Origin: Acidobacteriota bacterium
GTDB lineage: Bacteria > Acidobacteriota > Vicinamibacteria > Vicinamibacterales > 2-12-FULL-66-21
Assembly (NCBI GenBank): GCA_020200195.1
Contig: JAIVJE010000001.1
Coordinates: 1-17,937 of the forward strand
DNA length: 17,937 bases
Direction of reading: 5' to 3'
Shown: piece by piece, positions 5,835-12,878 of the stretch
Layout of the letters: the number at the start of each line of letters is the position of its first letter
Position numbering within the stretch: position 1 is the first letter of the stretch
The notes under the pieces: model-generated
What the model was told of the DNA's origin: nothing
The model's input: the letters and a program-made list of their open reading frames with translations, nothing else
Databases searched by the model: none
Made by a program: the position numbers and the translations under genes

Positions 5835-7625
5835 GTGACCCACGGCTATTCACCGGACACGACGCCGGCAGCAGCGGCGCCCTCCGGCCCGCCTGATCAC
5901 GAGCTTGTCACGACGCTGTTCGATCTGGGTCGCCAGGTCACCGCGGTGCTCGATTTCGACGAGCTGCTGCGGCAGATTCCCCAACTGATCGGCCGGCTGA
6001 TCGCGTTCGACGCGTTCGCGGTCTATCTGCTCGACGAGCGGCGCGGAGAGCTGCGGATCGCATATGCAATCGGTTACCCCGACACCGGCCTCCCCATTCG
6101 CTTGAAGCCGGGCACGGGCCTCGTTTGGGCCGCAATCGCCAGCGAGCGGCCGCTCCTCGTCAACGATCTGCAATCGGATCCGCGCTACGTCGAAATCGTA
6201 CCCGGGATGAGCTCGGACATCGTGGTGCCGCTCGTCCACAAGGCGCGTCCGAGCGGCGCGCTCAACATCCTCAGCCGCAATCGCGATCACTTCAGGGCGA
6301 GCCACGTCGAGATCGTCCGGCAGTTCGCCGCGCACGTCGCCGTTGCGCTGGTGAACGCGCGTCTGTACGAGCGGAGCCGTCGCGACGCCGAGGCGTTCGA
6401 AACGCTGGCGGAGATCGGACGCGAGGTTGGATCGGTCCTGGAGCTCGACGAGCTGTTCACCCGCATCGCGCAGCTGGCGAAGCGAGTGATCGACTATCGC
6501 ACGTTCGGCATCATGTTGTTGAACGACGTCGGAGAGCTCGAGATGAAGCTCGCCGTTCAGTACGGCGAGAAGGTGGAGGTACCTCGCGTGCGGCTGGGCG
6601 AAGGCCTTGTCGGGTACGCGGCCCTCCATCGCGAGGCGGTGCTGGTGTCCGACGTTTCCGAGGATCCCAGGTACATCCGTGTGGTGCCGGACGTCCGCTC
6701 GGAGCTGGCCATACCGCTGCTCCTGCAGGATCGATGCATAGGGGTCGTGGATTTGGAAAGTCCCGAGCTGGACGCCTTTTCCAAACGCGATGTCGAGTTC
6801 CTGACGCTGCTCGCCGCTCAGGCTGCCGTCGCCATCGAGAACGCGCGGCTGTACGAAGAGGTGCGCGCGAACCAGGTGAGGCTGGAAAAAGAAGTCCGCT
6901 TCGCCCAGCGCGTGCAGGCGGCGCTGCTGCCCGCGGCGCCGCCGAAGCGGCTGAAAGGTGTGGAGATCGCCGCGACATTCGCGTCAGCGCTCGAGCTGGG
7001 TGGAGATTTCCACGACTACCTGGCGCCGGAGTCGAACACGCTGGTCGTGGCGGTCGGGGACGTATCTGGGAAGGGTGTGCCGGCGGCGCTGTACAGCGCG
7101 TTTGCCGCGGAGCTGGTGCGCGGTCGGACATTCCGGCGGCGTTATCTGCCTGAACGATCCAGCCCGTCGGGCGTACTGTCGTCGATCAACACGATCCTGC
7201 ACCAACGGCAGCTCGAGGAGTACTACTGCACGCTCTGCTACGCGATCTTCGACCTGAAGCGCCGGATGATGACACTCGCGAATTCGGGTCTACCGTATCC
7301 GATCCGCTGCTCGACGGAAGGCTGCGCGCAGATCGAGCTTCCAGGGGTCCCTCTGGGCTCGTTCCACGGTTCCACGTACGACGAGATCTCGTTCGCCCTG
7401 CACGCGGGCGACGTATTCGTGTTCTGCACAGACGGCGTCTTTGAGGCGATGAACGAGCACGGGCAGGAGTTCACGGCAACACGGTTGCTCGACGTCGTCG
7501 GCGGGGCCCGTCACCTCGCTCCCGGTCTGCTCGTGGAGGAGATTGCACGGGCAGTTGCCGCATGGCGTGGGTCGGCACCGCCCAACGACGACATGACCGC
7601 AGTTGCCGTGCGGATCACGCTCTAA
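5835..7625 (+). CDS. GAF-GAF-SpoIIE (PP2C-type) serine/threonine phosphatase
   Basis: A 596-residue cytoplasmic protein from the GTG start. Two GAF sensor domains cover about residues 28-175 and 190-340; each ends in a helix containing VA.ALVNARLYE or VAIENARLYEEV. A short coiled linker (KEVRFAQRVQAALLP) leads to a SpoIIE/RsbU phosphatase domain at about 350-596. Metal-binding motifs are all present: GGDFHD (389-394, usual GGDFYD), VGDVSGKG (407-414), FCTDG (530-534) and NDDMTAV (584-590). Such proteins dephosphorylate anti-sigma-factor antagonists in partner-switching stress pathways. No anti-sigma or antagonist gene is adjacent, so the target is unknown. The frame opens further upstream to an ATG at 5691, but that overlaps ggt and has no domain content. 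GTG 5835 has GGAAGGA at 5815-5821, a rather long 13-base spacing, so the start is the least certain part. Confidence 0.88.
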   Translation: MTHGYSPDTTPAAAAPSGPPDHELVTTLFDLGRQVTAVLDFDELLRQIPQLIGRLIAFDAFAVYLLDERRGELRIAYAIGYPDTGLPIRLKPGTGLVWAAIASERPLLVNDLQSDPRYVEIVPGMSSDIVVPLVHKARPSGALNILSRNRDHFRASHVEIVRQFAAHVAVALVNARLYERSRRDAEAFETLAEIGREVGSVLELDELFTRIAQLAKRVIDYRTFGIMLLNDVGELEMKLAVQYGEKVEVPRVRLGEGLVGYAALHREAVLVSDVSEDPRYIRVVPDVRSELAIPLLLQDRCIGVVDLESPELDAFSKRDVEFLTLLAAQAAVAIENARLYEEVRANQVRLEKEVRFAQRVQAALLPAAPPKRLKGVEIAATFASALELGGDFHDYLAPESNTLVVAVGDVSGKGVPAALYSAFAAELVRGRTFRRRYLPERSSPSGVLSSINTILHQRQLEEYYCTLCYAIFDLKRRMMTLANSGLPYPIRCSTEGCAQIELPGVPLGSFHGSTYDEISFALHAGDVFVFCTDGVFEAMNEHGQEFTATRLLDVVGGARHLAPGLLVEEIARAVAAWRGSAPPNDDMTAVAVRITL

Positions 7626-7634
7626 TCAACGCGA

Positions 7635-8000
7635 TTACCGGTTCTTGAAGTCGAGGTCCCGCTGCTGAATGTGGAGGCCGATCGCCTGGCCACCAAGCGT
7701 GGCGACGTCGTTGACCCGCCCCTTCACCCGAACACGCGCGCCTTTGGAGGGTACGCGTCCGTTCTGCGAGATCACAGTCACCTCGCCGGTTCCATCGTCG
7801 ATTTTGTAAAGCTTGAACGGTACCAGCGGAATCCCCCACGAGCTGGTGACCACGCCTTCGACCGAGACGGTCTTGTCGTTGTACCGGCCCGGGTTGTACT
7901 TCAGCTCCGCGACACTGGGATGCCTGACGGCGAGAGCGCAGCCTGAAAGCAGCACGACGACGGCCAGCGGAGCGGCGACACGAATCATCGGTTTCGGCAT
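7635..8000 (-). CDS. OB-fold-like lipoprotein of unknown function
   Basis: A 121-residue protein with a lipoprotein signal peptide: MIRVAAPLAVVVLLSGC, lipobox LSGC, Cys21 as the lipidated residue. The mature part has alternating beta-strand segments (KTVSVEGVVTS, FKLYKIDDGTGEVTVIS, GARVRVKGRV) typical of small OB-fold domains such as the tRNA_anti-like/BOF group. In outer-membrane or periplasmic settings these are often of unknown role. A good ribosome binding site (GGAGA, 5 bases before ATG 8000) supports this start. The gene converges on the phosphatase gene with a 9-base gap. I cannot assign substrate or partner. Confidence 0.72.
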   Translation of the reverse strand: MPKPMIRVAAPLAVVVLLSGCALAVRHPSVAELKYNPGRYNDKTVSVEGVVTSSWGIPLVPFKLYKIDDGTGEVTVISQNGRVPSKGARVRVKGRVNDVATLGGQAIGLHIQQRDLDFKNR

Positions 8001-8290
8001 GATGTTCTCCGTGATACAAGAGCCGCGCGAAATCGGCGAAGTTGCGAACGGGATGCGGCGATGCCAGCGCCTGCCTGGGTTAACGCACCCCGGTGATTCC
8101 GCGCGACCGGAGACGCCAGTATCAAATCGCGTACCTGCGCAATTCCCAGGTGAACCGTTGTTTCCGGTGCAACAGGCGTCCTCGCATGTGGACGGGCTGC
8201 CCTCAAGCCGGGACGGCCATCCCCAACCTTTTCCGGAAGGGGTGCGTCTACCAATAAAAAAGCGAACGTTCTTCTCACAAGGGGATGCAC
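8001..8290. other. Intergenic region between divergent lipoprotein and PDZ genes
   Basis: About 290 bases without a convincing gene. Antisense frames exist but have Arg/Ala-rich shadow composition. Near the PDZ gene there is a TTCCGGAA palindrome (8229-8236), an A-rich patch (AATAAAAAAGCG, about 8250-8261), a GAACGTTC palindrome (8264-8271) and the PDZ gene's ribosome binding site AAGGGG at 8279-8284. The promoters of both flanking genes must lie here but none matches the consensus well. Confidence 0.4.
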
Positions 8291-9190
8291 ATGACAGTGT
8301 TAAAAACGGCCGTCTTCGCCGCGGGGCTCGTCGCGGCGGCGGGAGCGGTCGCGGCTCTGGCGCCGCCGGTGTCCGGGCAGAGCGCGACCACGCGTAGCGC
8401 CGTATGGCCGCACGATGCGCACATGATTGATGTATTTGCGATGCACGGCAGCCAGATCGGCGTCACCGTGCGCGACATGGAGGAAGACGATCTGAAACGG
8501 GCGAAGCTGACCGCGTCAGCCGGGGTCGTTGTAGACGATGTGAGCGAGGGAAGTCCCGCGGAGAAGGCGGGGATCAAAGACGGCGACATCATCGCGGAGT
8601 TCGACGGCGAGCGCGTGCGCGGCGTGCGTCAGTTCAGACGGCTCGTGCAGGAAACGCCGGCGCGGCGCACGGTGCAGGCAGTTGTGCTGCGAGACGGCCA
8701 ACGGGTGACGATCTCGGTTGAAACGCGCGAAAGCGACGGCGCGCGCGTGTTGGGGAAGCTGGATGGCCTGCGCGATTTGGAGGTGCTGGTGCCGAAGATC
8801 ATGCGGGATCGGGACGCACCGCCGCCGCCCCCGACACCGCCGATGCGGGGTTTCGAGGGACTTCTGGGACGATCCAGCGCGCTCGGAATCACCGTCGACG
8901 ACATCTCGTCGCAACTCCGGGGCTATTTCGGTGTCACCGACGGTGTGTTGGTGACCTCGGTCAATGACGACTCGTCGGCTGCGCGCGCGGGGCTGAAAGC
9001 TGGAGACGTCATCACGTCACTCGATGGGGCGTCGGTGAATTCACCCGCGGAGCTGCGGCGGCGCACACAGCGGCTGAGCGCGGGGGACGAATTCACGCTC
9101 GGGGTGGTGCGGGACAAGAAACCACTGACGTTGAAAGGAAAGGCGGATCAACCGCGCGCGCGCCGTTATACGACGCGGACGATCATCTGA
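8291..9190 (+). CDS. Exported tandem-PDZ protein
   Basis: A 299-residue protein with a signal peptide (VLKTAVFAAGLVAAAGAVAA, ending near SGQSA), so the mature protein is periplasmic or envelope-associated. Two PDZ domains follow. The first, about 54-146, contains GVVVDDVSEGSPAEKAGIKD and GDIIAEFDGE. The second, about 198-285, contains GVLVTSVNDDSSAARAGLKA and GDVITSLDG. They are joined by a proline-rich linker (PPPPPTPP). There is no HtrA-type serine protease domain and no GNSGG motif, so it is a PDZ-only protein, probably a scaffold or regulator of a protease or envelope complex. The start is ATG 8291, because AAGGGG at 8279-8284 has 6-base spacing to it; the in-frame ATG at 8285 touches the ribosome binding site. 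The C-terminus is basic (RARRYTTRTII). Confidence 0.82.
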   Translation: MTVLKTAVFAAGLVAAAGAVAALAPPVSGQSATTRSAVWPHDAHMIDVFAMHGSQIGVTVRDMEEDDLKRAKLTASAGVVVDDVSEGSPAEKAGIKDGDIIAEFDGERVRGVRQFRRLVQETPARRTVQAVVLRDGQRVTISVETRESDGARVLGKLDGLRDLEVLVPKIMRDRDAPPPPPTPPMRGFEGLLGRSSALGITVDDISSQLRGYFGVTDGVLVTSVNDDSSAARAGLKAGDVITSLDGASVNSPAELRRRTQRLSAGDEFTLGVVRDKKPLTLKGKADQPRARRYTTRTII

Positions 9191-9201
9191 GTCGGAGGTC
9201 G

Positions 9202-10434
9202 CTAGAGGCTGGTACCCGCGGCTTCGGATCTTGAGTGCGCGCGGATCGATGGCGGCCCTACGAGTGTGGCAAGTTGAGCTGCCACGATTGTCGCGGCCGC
9301 CAGCGTCGCATCCTGCTTCTCCCCTGAATGGCGGACTTCAGCCGCCATCACCCCCACGCAGCCGGCAGCGGTCAGCAGCGGCGCGGCGATCGCGCCGGAG
9401 GACGTCGCGTCGCCCGGCACAGTCTGAAGGAGCGAGGTTCGGAACGCGGATGCCGTCACGTTCTCGGCATCGCGGCCGATGGTCCCGAGCCGTGTCATGA
9501 GATGCGGCGGGTACCCGTGGGTCACGATGGGGCTGAGCTCCCTGCCGTCCGGATCCGCAATCCAGATCACGATGCCAGGCGCATCGAGAATCGAGGCGGC
9601 ACGCTCGAGCAGGGCGGGCAACGCGCGGGTGTCGGCGATGCGCGCGAGCGCGGTGCACAACGACGCGATAGGTCCAAGATCCACTGTCGCGGCGCCTGTT
9701 GCCGGCGCATGGACGACCTCTTTTTGAACGGAGCGTTCGGTGCTCGGAAGTGCCGGACGGAGGCGCAATTCATGGCCCGGCGCGGACGCGGGCTCCGGTA
9801 ACGCCTCGGGCATGAACGACAGAGCCTGTGCCGAGTGGAGTCCTGACGGCAGCGGCAGGAGGGCCAGCATCAGCGCGAGACCGGTGGCCGCCGCCGCACC
9901 AGCCGCGAGCACCTGACGCCGACGGTCCTGGCGGATTGCCGCTTCGCGGGCGGCAAGTTCTGCGGCACGCGTCTGCTCCAGAGCGGTCACAGCGGCCTCG
10001 GTTTTCTCGAACCCATCCGAAAAGATCAAATCCGAGGCGAGCAGCTTCTGTCCGTTCCGAGCGTAGTCCCGCGCCCGGCGGTCCATCTGCTCGAAGTCCT
10101 GCAAGGTGGCGGTGACGGCGTCCAGCGCCGCGTGTCCTTCTGACAACTGTGCCTGCACCCGGAGGCCCACAAGCGCCTCCTGCAGTGACGATAGCGACGA
10201 GCTCACCTTCGCGATCCAGAACTCGTCCCCCTGACCGGTGGCGACGTATGCTTGCTGCGCGCCGCGAAGATCGAGTACCGCACGCGACGCAGTCCGGACT
10301 GCCTGATCGAAATCCCGCGCCGCCTGTGTCTCCGTTCTGATGCGTGATTCGGCCATCCAGAAGAGGTACGACGCGGCGACGAGGGCGGCGACGAACAGAC
10401 CCATCAACGTCCGTCGTGCGGCCCGGCTCCTCAT
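9202..10434 (-). CDS. Membrane sensor with CHASE3-like periplasmic region and C-terminal GAF domain
   Basis: A 410-residue protein. A first transmembrane helix at about 9-28 (LMGLFVAALVAASYLFWMA) and a second at about 175-196 (VLAAGAAAATGLALMLALL) flank a mostly helical region resembling a CHASE3 domain (LDLRGAQQAYVATGQGDEF; later NGQKLLASDLIF). After a Pro-rich linker, residues 255-396 form a GAF domain (IASLCTALARIAD, then IVIWIADPDG, GAIAAPLL). CHASE3 and GAF modules sense ligands, but no kinase, GGDEF or methyl-acceptor output domain follows, so the protein ends in its GAF domain. It may act through a partner. The start is ATG 10434, with GGAGG five bases upstream; a GTG at 10446 is in frame but lies in front of the ribosome binding site. 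It is divergent to the lipid-kinase gene. Confidence 0.72.
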   Translation of the reverse strand: MRSRAARRTLMGLFVAALVAASYLFWMAESRIRTETQAARDFDQAVRTASRAVLDLRGAQQAYVATGQGDEFWIAKVSSSLSSLQEALVGLRVQAQLSEGHAALDAVTATLQDFEQMDRRARDYARNGQKLLASDLIFSDGFEKTEAAVTALEQTRAAELAAREAAIRQDRRRQVLAAGAAAATGLALMLALLPLPSGLHSAQALSFMPEALPEPASAPGHELRLRPALPSTERSVQKEVVHAPATGAATVDLGPIASLCTALARIADTRALPALLERAASILDAPGIVIWIADPDGRELSPIVTHGYPPHLMTRLGTIGRDAENVTASAFRTSLLQTVPGDATSSGAIAAPLLTAAGCVGVMAAEVRHSGEKQDATLAAATIVAAQLATLVGPPSIRAHSRSEAAGTSL

Positions 10435-10464
10435 GAAGGCCTCCACACAGCCATGTTGCGCAGC

Positions 10465-10470
10465 TACTAT
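10465..10470 (+). promoter_or_regulatory. Candidate -10 box placed for a leaderless start
   Basis: TACTAT lies 8 bases before the GTG start of the lipid-kinase gene, in a 44-base divergent gap. TATACA at 10468-10473 is an overlapping alternative. Transcription would start at or next to the GTG. The AAGGAA between them touches the start codon and is too close to work as a normal ribosome binding site. No -35 box is clear. Confidence 0.35.
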
Positions 10471-10478
10471 ACAAGGAA

Positions 10479-11366
10479 GTGAAGATTGCGGCGATCATCA
10501 ATCCGGTTTCCGGCGCGGGGGCCGACACTGCAGTCGCCGGTCGACGGATCGCCATGTTGCGCGCCGAGCTCGAACGGCGCGGACTGACTGCTGCCATCGA
10601 TCTGACGATGAGCGCAGGACACGCGAAGCAGCTCGCCGCCGCCGCGGCGCGTGACGGCGCGGATGTCGTGATCGTGTGGGGCGGCGACGGTACGGTGAAC
10701 GAAGCGGGCTCGGCCCTCCTGAACACGCGATCGGCGCTCGGTCTGGTGCCCGCAGGCTCCGGCAACGGACTCGCCGGCGCACTGGCCATGACGCGTGACT
10801 CCACCGCTGCTATTGCCGTGGCGCTCGACGGCCGCACCCGCGCGATCGACGCAGGGCTGATCGGCGATCGCCCCTTCTTCAATATCGGCGGCATCGGTTT
10901 CGACGCACGCGTCGCGAAACTGTTCAACCTTAGAGCCAGGGGGAGCCGTGGCGGCTGGCCGTACATCTCGATCGGGATTCGCGAGGGATGCAGGTACGCC
11001 GCAGAAGAGTACGAACTGCAGCTGGACGGCGAGCCCCGGCGGCTCAGGGCGCTGCTCATGTCTTTCGCCAATGGCCGTGAGTACGGCATGGGCGCGCGCA
11101 TCGCGCCTGAAGCCGAGCTCGATGACGGGATCCTCGACGCGACGATCGTGGAGGAGCGACCGATACTCGCGCGGTTCTGGCACGCGCGCCACCTCGCATT
11201 CGGCACGGCCCACCTTGCGCCGCACGTAATCGTCCGGCGCGTGCGTCACGCGTCCGTTGAAAGCGCCGGGCCGCTGGAGTATCACGTGGACGGGGAACCA
11301 GGTATCGCGCGCGGGAGACTCGAAGTGAAAGTGCTGCCCCGGGCGCTCAACGTGCGAGTGGCGTAG
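10479..11366 (+). CDS. Diacylglycerol kinase-family lipid kinase (YegS/DgkB-like)
   Basis: A 295-residue protein of normal family length. The N-terminus MKIAAIINPVSGAG carries the first conserved NP.SG motif; the catalytic nucleotide-binding motif GGDGTVNE is at 68-75. PAGSGNGLA (91-99) replaces the common P.GT.N.LA. The C-terminal half has the expected FNIGGIGFDARV and YHVDGEP segments. The family phosphorylates diacylglycerol, sphingoid bases or similar lipids at the inner membrane using ATP; the exact lipid is not predictable. GTG 10479 is chosen because it puts the INP motif at residue 7; no usable Shine-Dalgarno sequence precedes it. The G-rich heptamer array and an ankyrin-repeat gene follow directly, so these may share a transcript. 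Confidence 0.9.
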   Translation: MKIAAIINPVSGAGADTAVAGRRIAMLRAELERRGLTAAIDLTMSAGHAKQLAAAAARDGADVVIVWGGDGTVNEAGSALLNTRSALGLVPAGSGNGLAGALAMTRDSTAAIAVALDGRTRAIDAGLIGDRPFFNIGGIGFDARVAKLFNLRARGSRGGWPYISIGIREGCRYAAEEYELQLDGEPRRLRALLMSFANGREYGMGARIAPEAELDDGILDATIVEERPILARFWHARHLAFGTAHLAPHVIVRRVRHASVESAGPLEYHVDGEPGIARGRLEVKVLPRALNVRVA

Positions 11367-11373
11367 GAAAAAA

Positions 11374-11461
11374 GGGACAAGGGATAAGGGACAAGGGATA
11401 AGGGACAAGGGACAAGGGACAGGGGAAAAGGGAAAGGCAGAAGGGAAAAAGGGGACAAGGG
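11374..11461 (+). repeat. Tandem heptamer array GGGACAA/GGGATAA, G-quadruplex compatible
   Basis: Between the lipid-kinase stop and the ankyrin-gene start almost every base is a purine. From 11374 the unit GGGACAA or GGGATAA repeats in perfect 7-base phase for seven copies (to 11422), followed by related GGGAAAA and GGGAAAG units and then degenerate copies up to 11461. In all there are 12 runs of three or more G. The first seven runs are separated by exactly 4 bases, which meets the G3-N(1-7)-G3 pattern several times over. The G-rich strand is the sense strand of both flanking genes, so it would be carried in the mRNA just before the ankyrin start codon. The last G runs also serve as its ribosome binding site. 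Confidence 0.9.
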
Positions 11462-11463
11462 AA

Positions 11464-12135
11464 ATGACAGAGGGAACGGAGATGGTCGAGGCGGCGAAGG
11501 CGGGGAACGCGGATGCAGTCAGGAAGTTGCTGGCCGAGGATGCTGCGCTGGCGTCGGTGCGGCTGCCAACAGGAGAGACGCCGCTCATGGCGGCGCTGTA
11601 TCGAGGGCATGTCAGGCTGGCCGAGCTGCTGGCAGACGCTGTCGAAAAAGGCAGCAATCTCGACCTGTTTGCCGCCGCCGCGATGGGGCGTCTCGACGCG
11701 TTGAACGCCGCGCTCGTACGGGATCCCGGTTCGATTACCGCTCGCGCGTACGACGGCTGGACGGCGCTTCACCTCGCCGCGTTTTTCGGGAGACGCGAGG
11801 CCGTGGAGCGGCTCCTGTCCGCCGGCGCCGACATCCAGGCGGTCGCGGACAACAGTATTCACAACACGCCGCTCCACGCGGCGGTCGCCGGTGGACACGT
11901 CGACGTGTCACTCCTGCTGATTGAACGGGGCGCGGATGTGAATGCGGTCGACGCGGGCGGATACACGCCGCTGCACATCGCCGCGGAGGCGGGTTACGCC
12001 CCCGTGGTTCAGGCACTGCTGGCGCGCGACGCCGATCCGCACGCGGTCGACGCCGAGGACAAGACACCCTTGTCGCGCGCGGCCGCCCGCAACCATGCCG
12101 AAATCGTCGATCTGATTAATACGAAGCCGCTCTAG
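11464..12135 (+). CDS. Ankyrin-repeat protein
   Basis: A 223-residue protein without signal peptide or membrane segment, so probably cytoplasmic. Ankyrin repeats are readable at about 36-65 (GETPLMAALYRGHVRLAELL), 97-127 (GWTALHLAAFFGRREAVERL), 133-161 (NTPLHAAVAGGHVDVSLLLI), 166-194 (GYTPLHIAAEAGYAPVVQAL) and 199-219 (DKTPLSRAAARNHAEIVDLI). Weaker degenerate repeats lie at 5-30 and 66-90. Bacterial ankyrin proteins mediate protein contacts; no catalytic domain is visible. The ATG at 11464 follows directly on the G-rich heptamer array, whose AAGGG runs provide the only ribosome binding site. The stop (TAG, 12133-12135) is one base away from the stop of the convergent ccdA gene, leaving no room for a terminator between them. 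Confidence 0.9.
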   Translation: MTEGTEMVEAAKAGNADAVRKLLAEDAALASVRLPTGETPLMAALYRGHVRLAELLADAVEKGSNLDLFAAAAMGRLDALNAALVRDPGSITARAYDGWTALHLAAFFGRREAVERLLSAGADIQAVADNSIHNTPLHAAVAGGHVDVSLLLIERGADVNAVDAGGYTPLHIAAEAGYAPVVQALLARDADPHAVDAEDKTPLSRAAARNHAEIVDLINTKPL

Positions 12136-12136
12136 C

Positions 12137-12871
12137 CTAGAAAGTGGGGAAGTAGGGTTCGAGATACCGCGCGATGACGGTGAGCTGCCCGCTGAAGATC
12201 AGTAGACCGATCGCCACGAGCAGGCCACCCGAGACGAGCTCGATCGCGTGGTAGTGCTTCCGGATCCTCGCAGTTACCGAAAAGAACCGGTTGATGGCTA
12301 CCGACGTCAGCATGAACGGGATGCCGAGACCCAGAGAGTACACGGCCAGCAACGCCACGCCTTCCGTGACGGTTTCCTTCGATCCCGCCACCACCAGGAT
12401 CCCGCCCAGGATCGGCCCGATACACGGGGTCCAGCCGAACGCGAAGGCGATGCCCACGAGCACCGCGCCCAGCGGGCCGGCCGGCTTTCGCCGCGCCTGC
12501 ACCCGCTTTTCCGTCTCGAGCATCGCGATCCGGAAAACGCCCATCGTGTGCAGGCCGAACACGATGATCACGATGCCGGCGATCTTTCCGAGCAACGGCA
12601 ACTTGTCCACCAGGAACTTGCCGATGGCGCTCGCCGACGCTCCCAGCGCGATGAACACGAGCGAGAAGCCGACGACGAACGCCAGTGACGTGAGCAGCAC
12701 CTGGCGCCTCGACGCCGCCGCGACCGCCCGATCCCCCGTACCGCGCATCTCCTCGAGCGACATCCCCGACACGAACGACACGTAACCAGGAATCAGGGGC
12801 AGCACGCAGGGCGAGATGAATGAGAGGAAGCCAGCCACGAACGCCGCGAGCAGCGTGACCTGATCAGACAT
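12137..12871 (-). CDS. ccdA: CcdA-type cytochrome c biogenesis / thiol-disulfide transmembrane protein
   Basis: A 244-residue inner-membrane protein with six hydrophobic helices, the normal CcdA size. The two conserved redox cysteines are present: Cys22 in the first helix (SFISPCVLPLIPGYVSF) and Cys150 in the fourth (FGWTPCIGPILGG). CcdA carries electrons from cytoplasmic thioredoxin to periplasmic thioredoxin-like proteins, keeping apocytochrome c and other cysteines reduced. The central charged loop (ETEKRVQARRKPAG, about 119-132) lies between the two half-repeats. The gene starts 7 bases after the nuoG stop on the same strand without its own Shine-Dalgarno sequence, so it is probably co-translated with nuoG. 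No periplasmic thioredoxin partner gene is adjacent. Confidence 0.92.
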   Translation of the reverse strand: MSDQVTLLAAFVAGFLSFISPCVLPLIPGYVSFVSGMSLEEMRGTGDRAVAAASRRQVLLTSLAFVVGFSLVFIALGASASAIGKFLVDKLPLLGKIAGIVIIVFGLHTMGVFRIAMLETEKRVQARRKPAGPLGAVLVGIAFAFGWTPCIGPILGGILVVAGSKETVTEGVALLAVYSLGLGIPFMLTSVAINRFFSVTARIRKHYHAIELVSGGLLVAIGLLIFSGQLTVIARYLEPYFPTF

Positions 12872-12878
12872 CGTGTGC

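Noticed and set aside
7985..8290. 101-codon minus-strand frame between the lipoprotein and PDZ genes
   Set aside because: Arg/Ala-rich, no ribosome binding site, and it would cover the promoter and ribosome binding site regions of both flanking genes.
9770..11206. 478-codon minus-strand open frame across the sensor 5' end and the lipid-kinase gene
   Set aside because: Ser/Arg/Ala-rich composition without domains, antisense to a clear kinase gene and running across divergent genes; long shadow frames are common in high-GC DNA.
11374..11461. CRISPR-like or phage attachment array
   Set aside because: Units are 7 bp without spacers and purely low-complexity; no cas genes or integrase nearby.
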